Shown here: one piece after another, positions 34,266-45,100 of the stretch
Layout of the letters: each line of letters opens with the position of its first letter
How positions within the stretch are numbered: position 1 is the first letter of the stretch
Assembly (NCBI RefSeq): GCF_036173105.1
Contig: NZ_CP108053.1
Coordinates: 9,486,001 to 9,550,000 of the forward strand
Length of the DNA: 64,000 nt
From: Streptomyces sp. NBC_00287
Lineage (GTDB): Bacteria; Actinomycetota; Actinomycetes; Streptomycetales; Streptomycetaceae
Reading direction: 5' to 3'
Notes under the pieces: model-generated
Databases searched by the model: none
Seen by the model: only the letters and a program-made list of their open reading frames with translations
Told to the model about the DNA's origin: nothing
Made by a program: the position numbers and the translations under genes

Positions 34266-34754
34266 CAACATCATTAGGAAGTGAGTTCGGTCGGGAGGAC
34301 GGTGTCGTCGGTTTCTGACTCGATCGGGTGGAGGCGGGCCTTGGCGAGCAGGTCGAGTCCCATGTATCGGCGGGCCTCGGTCCATTCGTCGTTCTGCTCG
34401 GCCAGCACCGCGCCGACCAGGCGGATCAGGGCGGGGCGGTCGGGGAAGATGCCGACCCCGGAAGCCAGGCCTGGCTGGAGTCCTGTGGCGGAACATGCTC
34501 GCCACCACCTCCAGCCGCACCAACTACTACGCCACCAGCGCGCAGCTGCAGTCCATGCTCGTCGTCACCCACAGCTGGACGCCGTGAAACCCTCTCTGAA
34601 CCCCGTGAGGCGCGACTCCCGACGCCGCTCGCCGCCGGTCGCGGACCGGCCACGGTCCGCGACCGCCGGCCGCGAACTCGCCGAGGGCCGGCGGGGGACC
34701 TACCGTCGAAAGAGGACGGCGTTTCCCGCGATTCCGCTGGGAAGGCGAGCGGCG
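34266..34754. other. Gene-poor junction with gene fragments
   Basis: This stretch between the ECF operon and the large-protein cluster holds an IS256 tail (34274-34465, separate entry). On the plus strand there is also a short C-terminal-looking fragment ending at 34587 (it reads NMLATTSSRTNYYATSAQLQ before its stop). The remaining 170 bases before 34755 show no gene and probably include the promoter of the large-protein operon. It looks like an insertion or recombination scar. Confidence 0.45.
34274..34465 (-). pseudogene. IS256-family transposase C-terminal remnant
   Basis: The minus strand reads GIFPDRPALIRLVGAVLAEQ, then NDEWTEARRYMGLDLLAKAR and a tail ending DDTVLPTELTS with a TAA stop at 34274-34276. 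This is the C-terminal end of actinobacterial IS256-type transposases (DEWxEARRYxGLxxLAxxRL). The catalytic domain and both ends are missing, so only about 60 codons remain. Confidence 0.75.
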
Positions 34755-37529
34755 ATGGACCCGAACACACTCTTGAAGACCGTGTCGGCGTTGTTCTGGA
34801 AGCTGGCCGACGACGCGGCCCTCGCCCTACGAGAACCGCTGGAAGGCCTTCAGGAGCTCACCGGCGAGCACTCGGCCCTGCAGGACAAGCTCCTGGAGCC
34901 GCTGGACGCCCTCCCCGACAGCCGCGCCCTGCTCCGGCTGCTGCGTGACGTACTCGGCGACGTCACCGACGCCGGATCGCGCGTCCGCGCCCACGGATGG
35001 GAGCGCGCAACAGGAGCGGCACGCGGGCTGGCCCTCGTACTGACCGATGGCGGCTCCCGTGCCGTGCTCGCCGTGTCACCCGGGCCGGACGACACCGGAC
35101 CGATCGTCGATGTCGTCGTCACCCCGGGGGTGACGTTCAGCCGCGCACACCCCGACGGCCTCTGGAGCGTCACCGCCGAAGCGCAGTCCCAGGACGCCTG
35201 GACCGCGTCCTTCTCTCCTGGCGGCGCGTCCGTGACACCGGCGGGGACCGCGACGATCAGCCTGGACCATCGCGCTCAGATCACCTGCGGCCCGGCCGAC
35301 GGGCCGCACATCTCGATGGACGCCCTCCACCTCAAGACGACAGCGTCACCTGAGGTCCCCTTCGCCGTCGAACTCGGCGTGTTGGGCTTCCAGGCTGCCG
35401 TACTGCCGCCCGCGCTCTCGTCCTTCCTGGGTGACAGCGGCGCCACGACGACCCGCAAGACCGACTTCGCCATCCGGGCGAGCCGCGCGGACGGCCTGCG
35501 GTTCAAGGACGGCGGCGCCCGCGTCGAACTCCCCGTCAGCCTGAACCTGCCGGGGGTAACCGCACGGCGCTTTGCACTGGAACTCGACCACGACGGCACC
35601 GGAGTCGTCCTCAGACCCACCCTGTCCCTGTTCGCGAAACCGCCCGCCCTCCCGCTGAGCGCCGGCCTCGACGGCCTGGGGCTCAGCCTGCCCGTCAGCT
35701 TCGACGCCGACCGGATCGGTGTCGACCCACTGCGCATCGCGGCGAACTTCCCCACCGGAATGGGCATCGAGCTCGCCGCGGGCCCGGTCTCCGGCGGCGG
35801 GGCGGTGCGGCAGCGCGGCGAAGCCGGCAGCGGCGCGTACGCGGGCGTCCTGGACATCGACCTCGGCGTGGTCCGCGTACAGGCGATCGGATTGCTGCAA
35901 CTCCCCGTGAACGGCAAGCAGTTGTCGTTCCTGGTCCTGCTCGGGGCGGAGTTCGGGTACCCGGGGATCCAGCTCAGCTTCGGCTTCGCACTCGATGCGG
36001 TCGGCGGCCTGGTCGGCGTCAACCGGCGGGTCGACGAGGAGCGGCTGCGCGGGCTGATCCTCGATGGCAATGCCGACCGTGTCCTGTTCCCGGGCAACGC
36101 CGTCGCCCGCGCCGACGAGATAGCGGGCTCCCTGGAAGCCTGTTTCCCGGTCGCGCGGAGCCGGTTCGTCATCGGCCCGATGGTGCGCATCACCTGGGGC
36201 GGCCGGATCGTCTCCCTGTCCGCCGCGCTCATCCTGGACCTGCCCGACCCGGTACGGGCCTTCCTCGTCGGCCGGCTGGTGATCGCCCTGCCGGATCCCG
36301 TCGTGCCGCTGATCCGACTCCAGGCCAACATCTTCGGCAAGATCGATCCCGGTGTGCCGTCGGTCGAGCTGCTGGCGACCCTCACCGGGTCGCGCATCGT
36401 CGGCCTGCCCGTCTCCGGCGAGTTCTTTCTGCTGCTGCGCGGCGGCCGGGATGCGGTGTTCGTCCTGTCCGCCGGCGGCTTCCACCCGCGCTACGCCCGC
36501 CCGCCCGGCGTACCCCAACTGCAGCGCCTGTCCATGGACTTGGGCAACGGAATCATCAACCTGCGCGCGGAGGCCTACCTGGCGCTGACCTCGAACTCGC
36601 TGCAATTCGGCGCCAAGCTGCACCTCGACGCGGTGATCGCCGGGTGCGGCGTGGAGGGCTACCTCGGCCTCGACGCGCTCTTCGTGTGGGAGCCGACGCT
36701 GTCCTTCGCCGTGCACGTGTACGCCGGGGTCGCCGTCCTCGCGTTCGGCGAGCGACTGGCCTCCATCGGGCTCGACTTCACCCTGGAAGGGCCCGCGCCC
36801 TGGCATGCGTTCGGCACGGGAACCATCTCCGTGCTGTTCTGGGACGTGTCCCTGGACTTCGACGAGCGGTGGGGCGAACTCCCGGCGTCGGCGGCCCAGG
36901 CCGAGGACATCCTCCCGCTGCTGCGCGACGCGCTGGCCAAGCCGGATGCCTGGACGGCAGAGCGCAGCCCGGCGGACCGCAGCGGCCTCCGGTACACCGA
37001 CGCGGCCAACGGATCGCTGGCCCGCGGCGAAGTGGCAGCGCCGGACGCGACCTTCCGTGTGAGCCAGAAGGTCGTACCGCTCGAAACACCGATCACCCGG
37101 TTCCACCGGGTGGGTGTGCCCGAGCAGTTGTGGCGGATCACCCCCGTCGAGCGTGCGACGGACGAACCGATGGATACCTTCGGACCGCTCACGCAGCCGT
37201 TCGTACCCGGCGAATTCTTCGCGATGAGCGACGAAGAGCAACTGTCACGACCGGCCTTCGAAGACTGCACGAGCGGCGTCCGCCTCTCCGACACCGACGT
37301 CCAGATGGGTGCGCGGCACCTCGTCGACGAGAGCTACGAGACCGGCTACAAGGTCGAGCCGGACTGGTTCACCGGCCTCCCGGTGCCGGACAACGGCAAG
37401 CCCCTGCCCGGCGCCGGAGCGTTCGTCCTCGAAGGCTTCGCCCGCCCTGTGCGCGCGGCCGAGCGGGCCGACCGGTGGCGTGCCGCGCAACGACCGATCG
37501 ACACGATGAAGGTGGAGATCCTGCGATGA
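34755..37529 (+). CDS. Large beta-rich protein, DUF6603-like
   Basis: A 924-aa protein; I start it at the ATG at 34755 (beginning MDPNTLLKTVSALFWKLADD) because the open frame upstream runs through an IS remnant. A helical N-terminus (about 90 residues) precedes a long region of alternating beta strands with recurring short motifs such as LGLSLPVSFDADRIGVDPLR, ELAAGPVSGGGAVRQRG, GYPGIQLSFGFALDAVGGLVG and LFWDVSLDFDERWG. That pattern resembles DUF6603 proteins, whose role is unknown. No signal peptide or catalytic motif is seen. Its stop overlaps the next start by 4 nt, so it forms an operon with the 987-aa gene. Confidence 0.7.
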   Translation: MDPNTLLKTVSALFWKLADDAALALREPLEGLQELTGEHSALQDKLLEPLDALPDSRALLRLLRDVLGDVTDAGSRVRAHGWERATGAARGLALVLTDGGSRAVLAVSPGPDDTGPIVDVVVTPGVTFSRAHPDGLWSVTAEAQSQDAWTASFSPGGASVTPAGTATISLDHRAQITCGPADGPHISMDALHLKTTASPEVPFAVELGVLGFQAAVLPPALSSFLGDSGATTTRKTDFAIRASRADGLRFKDGGARVELPVSLNLPGVTARRFALELDHDGTGVVLRPTLSLFAKPPALPLSAGLDGLGLSLPVSFDADRIGVDPLRIAANFPTGMGIELAAGPVSGGGAVRQRGEAGSGAYAGVLDIDLGVVRVQAIGLLQLPVNGKQLSFLVLLGAEFGYPGIQLSFGFALDAVGGLVGVNRRVDEERLRGLILDGNADRVLFPGNAVARADEIAGSLEACFPVARSRFVIGPMVRITWGGRIVSLSAALILDLPDPVRAFLVGRLVIALPDPVVPLIRLQANIFGKIDPGVPSVELLATLTGSRIVGLPVSGEFFLLLRGGRDAVFVLSAGGFHPRYARPPGVPQLQRLSMDLGNGIINLRAEAYLALTSNSLQFGAKLHLDAVIAGCGVEGYLGLDALFVWEPTLSFAVHVYAGVAVLAFGERLASIGLDFTLEGPAPWHAFGTGTISVLFWDVSLDFDERWGELPASAAQAEDILPLLRDALAKPDAWTAERSPADRSGLRYTDAANGSLARGEVAAPDATFRVSQKVVPLETPITRFHRVGVPEQLWRITPVERATDEPMDTFGPLTQPFVPGEFFAMSDEEQLSRPAFEDCTSGVRLSDTDVQMGARHLVDESYETGYKVEPDWFTGLPVPDNGKPLPGAGAFVLEGFARPVRAAERADRWRAAQRPIDTMKVEILR

Positions 37530-40489
37530 CCCGACGTTGGTTCATCTCGTCCGCAGCGGTCGGCGCCGCCGCCGACGCGACGTCGGTGACGGGCTCCCGG
37601 CCGTCGTTCAGCCCCGCCGTCCGTATCGCCCGGGCGATCGAAGACCAGGCCGCCGAGACCTTCCCCGACCGCCCCGGCCCCGCCCTCCAGCTCCTCGGCC
37701 CTGGCGACACCATCGGCTTCGACCGCGCGGTGGTCGTACGGGAGGAACCGCCGCCGGGCTGCCCGAACAGCCCGGCCAATTACCTCGCCCATGTGGAGTT
37801 CTCGGACGCGAGCCTCCCGTGGCTGCTCAGCTTCCCGGCCGCCCGGAAGCTGCCGTGGCTTGCCCTGCTCGTCCTGCGCGACGACGAGGGCGACCTGAAG
37901 CAGGGTGTCCCGCTGCCCGTCGTCGACGCGCCCGGGACCGCGCTGCCCGACCTGGGCGATGCCTGGGCGTGGGCGCACGTCGAGGCGCGGGTGGAGGACG
38001 GCGAGACCCCCGAGGGCGCCGTCACCCGCGATGTGCGCAGCGGCGTCGACAACGTCGTCGCCCGGCTGATCTGCCCGCGCGCGCTGGACCCGGACCGGGG
38101 CTGGCTGGCCTGCGTGGTCCCGGCCACGAAAGCCGGCGTCGCCGCCGGGCTCGGCGACACACCGCCACCGGACGGCACCGCCCCGGCATGGTCCCCGGGA
38201 CAGCCGCACGCCCGGCTCCCCGTCTACCACTGGTGGCGCTTTCGCACCGGGAAGAAGGGATCGTTCGAGGAGCTCGCACGCGACGTAGACCCGGTCGAGG
38301 GAGACAGCCTCGAAGGCTTCGGCTCCCGCACCGTGGACGTACGCCACCCGTGGCCGCACAAGGACGTGCTGCAGGGCGTGGCACCCGCGCAGGTCACCGT
38401 GCCCGTCCACGGCGCCCTGCGGCTGCCGCACACCGATACCGCGAAAGACGTGTGGAACGACACGGCCAGCATGAACAAGTTCCGCGAGCTGATCGTCGAG
38501 CACCTGGACGCGCCGGCGGCCCGGCGGCAGCCCGACCGGGTGGGGATGCCGCCGGACCGCGACGAGAAAGCCGTCGCCGCACCCCTGTACGGAAGCCACC
38601 ACACCGGCGCGCAGCAGGTCCCCGCGGACGGCTGGATGAACGAGCTGAACACGCAGGTGAAATATCGCATCGCGGCCGCGATCGGCGCCCGGTACGTCCA
38701 GCTGGAACAGGAATTCCTGATGGCCCGGGCCTGGGAGCAGGTCGGGCAGGTCAACGAGGCGAACCAGGCCCTGGCGGCCACGGAACTCGCCGCCGAGGCC
38801 GCCCGGGCCGCGCAGGCCAAACACCTCGACCCCATGCGGACCGCCCCGCTCACGGAACTGTCCTCGCTCTACCGTGACGTCATCGAGACGGAGGAGGAGG
38901 GCACGGGCGGAGTGCCGGTCGCGAGCCTGTTGCGCCACTCGGCCGTCCCGGACGGCGTCGCCACGACGGCGTTCGTCCGGCTGACCCGCCCCGGCGGGGC
39001 ACTGCGCCGCCGCAGCGGCCGGGCCATGGAGGTGGCAGCGGCCGCGGCGCCGGCGTCGGCAGCGGTCCCGGCGGGTGGCGTGAGGGCGACGGCCGCCACC
39101 GGGGCCTTCCTCAGCCGGGCCCTGGATGCCTCGAAGGTCTCGATACCGTCGACCTGGCTTGCCGGCGTCGAGCGCTCGGCGATCCCGCCGGCCGGCGAAG
39201 TGGTACACGGGCCGATGGCGGCATCGGAGGCCCGTGCCGGCGACCCGTCGGCCGCGTTCGCGTCCCAGACCCTCAACGACGTGCTGTTCGGGCTGTGGAT
39301 GGTCGCCGTCGACTTCTGCGAGCAAGGCATCGCAAGCCCGATGTTCGACGAATTCGGCGACCCGAGACAGGAACTCGAAGAACTTTTCGCCAGGAAGAAG
39401 GAAGGGGAACGGCCGGGTGATCCTCGTCCAGCGGCGCGGCCGGTGGCCCTGCGTGGGATCCGCCGGAAGATCAGCGTCGAGAAGCGAGCCGCACCCCTGC
39501 TGACCGCAGCCGACATGGGCATGACGTCCGAAGCCCTCGTCAAGCACATCCGGCGCGTAGTCCGCCCGGTGCCGCAGTGCATGGGACACATGACGTCGCG
39601 TCTCGGAGAGGTGGTGATGGGCGAACGCAGCGACCAGGATGCCCGCCCGCTGCGTCCGATCATGGCCCACCCGGAATTCGGTTTCCCGATCGCGGCGGAG
39701 CTGCTGACCCGCTGGCCCGAATGGGCCGTACCGGGTATATCGGCCTTCCCGGACAACTCGTCGACGCTGCTCGAACCCAACCCGGCCTTCGTGGAGGCGA
39801 TGCTCGTCGGACTGAACCAGGAGTTCAACCGCGAGCTCCGGTGGCGTGAATACCCGACGGACGAGGCGGGCACACCGTTCTCCCGCTTCTGGCCGCCGGG
39901 CGGCACCCAACCCGGCTACGGCGAGATCGCCCGCTGGGCGCTGGACGGAAAACTGGGCGACCACGACCCCGACCGGGGCACGAGCCTTCTCGTCCTCCTG
40001 ATCCGCGGCGAGGTACTCCAGCGGTATCCGGGCACCATCGTCCTCGCCGCCAAGTCTGTGGACCGGAAGGTGGAAAGCCCGGACGTCACCTGGAAGGAAC
40101 CCAGGTTCGTGCTGACCGTGGACGAGCGCACCAACCTGTACTGCTTCGCCGGCCTGACCGCCGCACAAGCCGTCGCCGAACACTGGATGTTCGTGATGCG
40201 CGAACCCATGCGCGGCGCACAGTTCGGCTTCGACGTACGGACCCCCCGATCCTTGCCGTTCGACTCCTGGCCCAACCTCACCTGGGACGAAGTCCCGACC
40301 GTGAACGGATTCGTCGTACCGAGGGTTCTGGCCGGGGCCGAGGGCGAACGCCCGCCCGCCCTCGGCCCCGGCCAGGACCCGCCCGGATGGGAAGGCCTGG
40401 ACGCTTCGAATTTCGCGCGAATCCTCTTCCAGCGCCCGTTCCAGCTGGCGTTCTCGGCGAGCGCGATGGTCGGCGAACCGCCTGCGTGA
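37526..40489 (+). CDS. Large hypothetical protein of the giant-protein cluster
   Basis: A 987-aa protein in an ATGA overlap with the preceding gene. A long helical, probably coiled-coil segment lies at about residues 385-435 (YVQLEQEFLMARAWEQVGQV and QALAATELAAEAARAAQ). The region around residue 730 carries LLTRWPEWAVPGISAFPDNS and VGLNQEFNRELRWREYPTDE, which I recall as conserved in a widespread but uncharacterised family of large bacterial proteins. The C-terminus has EHWMFVMREPMRGAQFGFDV. There is no signal peptide or membrane segment. It converges on the 547-aa gene, 45 bp away. I do not assign a function. Confidence 0.65.
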   Translation: MTRRWFISSAAVGAAADATSVTGSRPSFSPAVRIARAIEDQAAETFPDRPGPALQLLGPGDTIGFDRAVVVREEPPPGCPNSPANYLAHVEFSDASLPWLLSFPAARKLPWLALLVLRDDEGDLKQGVPLPVVDAPGTALPDLGDAWAWAHVEARVEDGETPEGAVTRDVRSGVDNVVARLICPRALDPDRGWLACVVPATKAGVAAGLGDTPPPDGTAPAWSPGQPHARLPVYHWWRFRTGKKGSFEELARDVDPVEGDSLEGFGSRTVDVRHPWPHKDVLQGVAPAQVTVPVHGALRLPHTDTAKDVWNDTASMNKFRELIVEHLDAPAARRQPDRVGMPPDRDEKAVAAPLYGSHHTGAQQVPADGWMNELNTQVKYRIAAAIGARYVQLEQEFLMARAWEQVGQVNEANQALAATELAAEAARAAQAKHLDPMRTAPLTELSSLYRDVIETEEEGTGGVPVASLLRHSAVPDGVATTAFVRLTRPGGALRRRSGRAMEVAAAAAPASAAVPAGGVRATAATGAFLSRALDASKVSIPSTWLAGVERSAIPPAGEVVHGPMAASEARAGDPSAAFASQTLNDVLFGLWMVAVDFCEQGIASPMFDEFGDPRQELEELFARKKEGERPGDPRPAARPVALRGIRRKISVEKRAAPLLTAADMGMTSEALVKHIRRVVRPVPQCMGHMTSRLGEVVMGERSDQDARPLRPIMAHPEFGFPIAAELLTRWPEWAVPGISAFPDNSSTLLEPNPAFVEAMLVGLNQEFNRELRWREYPTDEAGTPFSRFWPPGGTQPGYGEIARWALDGKLGDHDPDRGTSLLVLLIRGEVLQRYPGTIVLAAKSVDRKVESPDVTWKEPRFVLTVDERTNLYCFAGLTAAQAVAEHWMFVMREPMRGAQFGFDVRTPRSLPFDSWPNLTWDEVPTVNGFVVPRVLAGAEGERPPALGPGQDPPGWEGLDASNFARILFQRPFQLAFSASAMVGEPPA

Positions 40490-40534
40490 CGTAACCGCTG
40501 CTTCGTGCCAGCCGTACGTACCACTGCGTACCGC

Positions 40535-42178
40535 CTACGGCCACGTCTCGGACGGCCGGACCACGTCGAAGTGCAATCCGCTGGAACTCTCGCCGCCGCC
40601 AGGGTTCTTCTCGCGGCGGACCCACACGTGCCAGGAGCCGTCGAACCACCGCGCGAGCACCGGGCGGCGGGTGATCAGCGCCCCCTCCCTCGGCACCTCC
40701 TCCTCGTGCACCCAGTGGTCGGTGTGCAGCAGGCGGCCGAGCGGCTTCGAGTCCGCGCCGGGCTGCAGCAGCGGCACGAGGGCAAACCGGATCGACGCCG
40801 CCGTCATCGCGTGCGGCACGAGCGGCAGCCAGTAGTCGGGCACGATCGTCTGCACCGCGTACGAACCGACCGGGTTGGGCGGCGGCCCCTGCGGGGCGAT
40901 GGGCAGCCAGCGCGCCCTGCGGTCGACGAGTTCGCCCCGGGCATCGGTGAAGGACGTCTCGACGGCCCATGCGAGATTGGCCAGTTCGTCGCGAGCGAGG
41001 GTCACCGATTCGAGCCGCTCGCCGACAGCGCCTTGCCCGGACGGCAGGAGCAGCAGTCCGTCGTCGGCGCCGGTGACCGTGAACAGGTTCCAGTGAGGGT
41101 TGTCGCGCCCGGCGCGTTCGACGGTGTGCGTGGCGCCGAACGAGTCGGTGACGACGATCGGCTTCAGCGCCGTCAGCGAACCGGCCGGCACTTCCAGCGG
41201 GACCAGGAACCAGTCGTTGCCGTAGACCTCGGCAAAGGCGATCATCAGCAGGCGGCCGGTGTCCAGTGCGGAGACGTCCGTCGACCCGAAGTCCAGTTGG
41301 GCGTCTTCCATCTCCCAGAAGCGATCGGCCGGGATCCCGCCGAAGCGTACGGTCGAGGGGACCACCTCGTGATGGAACGGCCTGACGGGTGCGGAGGCCG
41401 CTGCCGGTGCCGGTGAGGCAGCCGGGTCGAGATCGACACTGAACCAGTCCAGGCCGTCACCGAGGTATTCCTCGGCGTGGAAGACCCGGTCGCCGAACGA
41501 GAAGTCCGCGCTGTGCTCGAAGCGGTGCGGATCGAAGGTGTCGAGCGCATCGGGCGTACCGGGTCCAGAGGGCGCTGGCGCGGGAGCGACCCCGTGCCAC
41601 CAGCCGATCCACTCTTCGCCGACGGCGGCCAGCCCCGGCACCCGCAGCCCGTTGCCGTCCAGATCCTTGGCCAGTTCGACCGCATCGGGGACCCTGGGCG
41701 CGAGCAGCGTGACGAAATTCGCCGGCTCCGCAGGTATCGACCTGAACGCGTATACGGCCAGGACTTGCGGGAGTTTGGCCGTCAGGCCCGCCTGGTCCAG
41801 CAGCCGGACGAAATGCGCGCCGCCTTCCACCCGCAGGTATTCGTCCGGCCCGGCGCCGTCCTCCGACTCGACGAGCGCATCGAGCGGACCGGTCGTCGGG
41901 TCGTACGGCACCCAGGGCCGGGGACCCGCCGGCGCCGGCAGGTCCCCCTGGCCCGCCGGCCGCCATGCGGAAATGAGGGTGCTGTGCCCGTCGATCTGCG
42001 CGAGCACGGGCGAGCCGGCATCCTGGCCGGCGAATTCGCCGAATTGCCACTGCCGGGCGAGGGCCCATGCCGGATCGTGTACGCGGGCCGCGAGCCCGGA
42101 GGCCACCTCGTGGGTACGCGAGAGCGGCTCCAGCCGGAATCGGAAGAATCCGCTGTGCTCAAACGCCGTCCGGGGCAT
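40535..42178 (-). CDS. Large hypothetical protein of the giant-protein cluster (547 aa)
   Basis: The ATG at 42176-42178 has GAGGAG 6 nt upstream and lies 3 nt after the stop of the 2589-aa gene, so the two form an operon. The N-terminal segment VHDPAWALARQWQFGEFAGQ followed by DAGSPV is a conserved motif I recall from uncharacterised proteins that travel with relatives of the 987-aa protein. The C-terminal part includes RDELANLAWAVETSF and WVHEEEVPREGALITRRPVL. A truncated paralogue of that part is encoded at 53690-54380. No catalytic motif, signal or membrane segment is seen. Confidence 0.65.
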   Translation of the reverse strand: MPRTAFEHSGFFRFRLEPLSRTHEVASGLAARVHDPAWALARQWQFGEFAGQDAGSPVLAQIDGHSTLISAWRPAGQGDLPAPAGPRPWVPYDPTTGPLDALVESEDGAGPDEYLRVEGGAHFVRLLDQAGLTAKLPQVLAVYAFRSIPAEPANFVTLLAPRVPDAVELAKDLDGNGLRVPGLAAVGEEWIGWWHGVAPAPAPSGPGTPDALDTFDPHRFEHSADFSFGDRVFHAEEYLGDGLDWFSVDLDPAASPAPAAASAPVRPFHHEVVPSTVRFGGIPADRFWEMEDAQLDFGSTDVSALDTGRLLMIAFAEVYGNDWFLVPLEVPAGSLTALKPIVVTDSFGATHTVERAGRDNPHWNLFTVTGADDGLLLLPSGQGAVGERLESVTLARDELANLAWAVETSFTDARGELVDRRARWLPIAPQGPPPNPVGSYAVQTIVPDYWLPLVPHAMTAASIRFALVPLLQPGADSKPLGRLLHTDHWVHEEEVPREGALITRRPVLARWFDGSWHVWVRREKNPGGGESSSGLHFDVVRPSETWP

Positions 42179-42181
42179 GGG

Positions 42182-45100
42182 TTACTCCTCTGCCAGCTCG
42201 ATCCAGAAGTCCTCCAGCATCGACGCCAGCGCCGTGCTGCCGAAGTCGCCCACCCGGCAGGCGGGGAGTATGTCGTCGATCAACGGAAGATCGGCGAGGT
42301 CGACCGTGCGCATCTTGGCCAGCTCCAGGGTGTCGCGCACCACCAGTGCAAGTCCGTCCGCGGTCCAGCCGCGTACGGGATTGGGCGGCACGGCGATCAG
42401 GACGGCCTGCGGCGCCTTCGCGTCGGGCCGGTCGAAGTGGAACGCCACTCCGGTCAGTTCCGATTCCACCGGGACCGGGTCCTGGCCCGTCTTCGTCGCG
42501 GCCAGCGCATCGGCGCCGGGCAGCACCTCGGCCCACTCGTCGAAGACGATCCCCGCGATCGGCTTGCCGGCGGGCAGATCGGCTGGTGTGTGGCAGACCA
42601 GGTGCCGGCGGGTCGAGGGCCGCTTCAGGGGCTCGAAGGTGCCGCCGATCCATGCGCCGCCCCGGGGCAGCTGCGACGCGGACAGCCGGCAGGGCCTGCC
42701 GGCGCGGGCGCCCGCCAGCAGCAGCGTCTCGTGCCAGGTCCGGACCGCCGGCCGGACCGTGCCGAAGCGGCGCACCCAGTCGGCCACGGCCGCGCCGGAC
42801 GTACCGGTCGCGGAAGCGGGCAGCGCCACGCCGGGCAACAGCGCGGTGAGCGGAAGGGCGGTGCCGAGCAGCTCGCCCAGCACGCGGGTCACGTTTCCCA
42901 GCCAGCCGGGGGCGGTTGCGTCCGCGGCAAGTGCCTTGAGGCGGGTCAGGTCGCCCTCGATGCCGAGGATGTTCCGCAGCCCGGCATCAGCGAGGCCGGC
43001 GACGAAGCCTGCGACCCGCCGCCGCACTTCCTCGTTGTCGGGGGCCGGCAGGTCGGACTGGCCGATCTGGTCGTCGAGTACGTGCGCCGGCAGCAGGGGG
43101 CCGGCGCCCGCCAGCAGGCCCTGGATCCGGCCGGCGACTGCGCGTAGCTCATCCCAGCCCCGTGTGAACTCGACCTCCGTCGCGGAGATCTGGGTCAGCT
43201 GACCGAGTCTGGCGTACAGCCTGCGGTGTGTGCTGCCGGCGGCATCCAGGACCAGTCCCAGCGCGCTGAACCCGATCCGTTCGAGCGTGACGTCGAACGG
43301 CCTTGACACCGATCCGTCCTTGATCGTACCGGCCAGCTTCCATGCGGCGGCAGGCCCGAGGAGACCCGCCGCCCAGGCGTCCACCCGGGGTTCGAGTGCG
43401 GAGAACAGGTCCGCACCCCACCCGGCAGGACGCGGCGGGTCGGCGGGCAGCACGGCCGCGATGCGGTGGGTGATGGCCCTCCCCCGGTGCGGGGTGCGCA
43501 GTACGTCGAACCGGTCCGGTACGTGCTGTCCGCTGCCCAGGGTGTCGGCGGCCAGGCCTGCCCGCATGGGATTCCCGCCGACGAGCTGGTGCACGCTCTC
43601 GGCGAGCAGCAGGTCGCTCACCGCGTCGAGCGCGTCGAGCAGATCGTTCAGCAGCGGAAGGACCAGCGGGTCGGCGGCCGGCCGCTCGTTCGCGGCCAGC
43701 AGCCTGTCCACCGTGCCGGCCGCGTGGGCCCGCGCGAGCGCGATGCCGTCGACGACGTTCCGGGCGGCGATCGCCTGGGAACTGCGCTTCCAGAGCTCGG
43801 GGTCGGGCTGCCCGGTTGCGGGCTCGGGGGCGACCGGTGCGGGGAACGTCCGCCGGAACTTGTCCTTCTCCCGGTCCAGCTCCGCATCGTGCAGAGCCCG
43901 CTCGAAGCGGTACCCGAGCAGCGCCCCCAGGTTCTGACCACGCCGGACCCCGCTGAGCAGCCAGCGGGCGGTCCTGGCCCGCCGGGAGGTCAGGTCGACA
44001 GCGAGCGGTGAGAGCGCGCCGTCGGCGCCGTCCGGGGGCTGGGGCAGCCCGTCGACGGGCGGCGGAGCCTCGTCCCGATGGGCCAGATAGCCGGACCGGA
44101 GCACGGCTGCGGTGGCCGCGTGGTGCAGCGAGGGGGCGTGCACGTACCCGTCGGACGGCTTCGCCGAACCAGGGTAGAGGTTCTCCACCCAGCCGTACCC
44201 GCCGAAGCGAATGCCGGTGGTGCCTGCCGCCCGGGTCTCGCTGAGCCTCTTGGTGGCCAGGGAGGTCGCCCACGCGTCCCACCGGTGGGAGTAGACGTCG
44301 AGCAACTCGAAGGAGAGCGGCAGGAATTCACTCGCGGCCACTCCTGCGAGGGCTTGCAGCCCTGCCGCCATCGCGTCGACCTCCGGCAGCCCCTGCTGTA
44401 CGGAGGCGATGAGCCTGGCCGCGTCGGCCTCGACCGTCGGCCCGCCCTGCTGTCGTAGCACAACCAGCCGGTCGACGGTGTGGGGGATTGTGAAGGCGAT
44501 GTCCGTCGAGTCGCCGAAGACGTCACGATGGGTCATGAAGACGTCGCGGCTGTCGCCGTTCAGCATCAGCGGAACGAAATCGCTGGGTTTCTGGGCCGCC
44601 GTGTTGAAGTGGAAGTTCCTGAAGATGGTCGGCTTGCGGTCGGGGGAGGGGAAACCCTCGGGGGTCAACGGCCACCGTGCCACGTATTGTTCATCGGGCA
44701 GTTGGTTGCGGAGTACCGCCACGGCGTCAATGAGGTGCCGGCGGCTGGCGTCGAAGAGGGCGGGATATTTGTCGGCATTCGGTGCGAGGCGTTTCGGGAC
44801 GAGGGAGTAGTCCGGTTCCGTGCTGTCGGAAGTCCAGGACAAGTTGCTGATCAGCTCGGACGGAATGGTCCATCGCACTCCGGACCGGACGCCGGCAACG
44901 GCCACGGTGGGACCGGGTGCGCGTTTGCTGATGCCGTCCCACTTCTCGTGTCCGCCCCGGGAGGTGGTTTCGCGCCGGATCACGAAGTCGTTCGACACCG
45001 GAAGCCTCGACAAGATGTCCGCGGCGATCCGGTCGGCGGGCGTGCCGTCGGTCACGCGCGGAATCCAGCCCGGCGCGAGCGCGCCCCTCCAGTGGTGGCG

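Noticed and set aside
37346..40183. A 945-codon leftward open frame across the 987-aa gene
   Set aside because: It is the complement of a gene with good codon use, overlapping start and operon context; the reverse reading has no ribosome binding site or family resemblance.
40490..40534. A bidirectional terminator between the convergent 987-aa and 547-aa genes
   Set aside because: Only weak, interrupted complementarity (GTACG/CGTAC pieces) is seen, and no U-tract on either strand.
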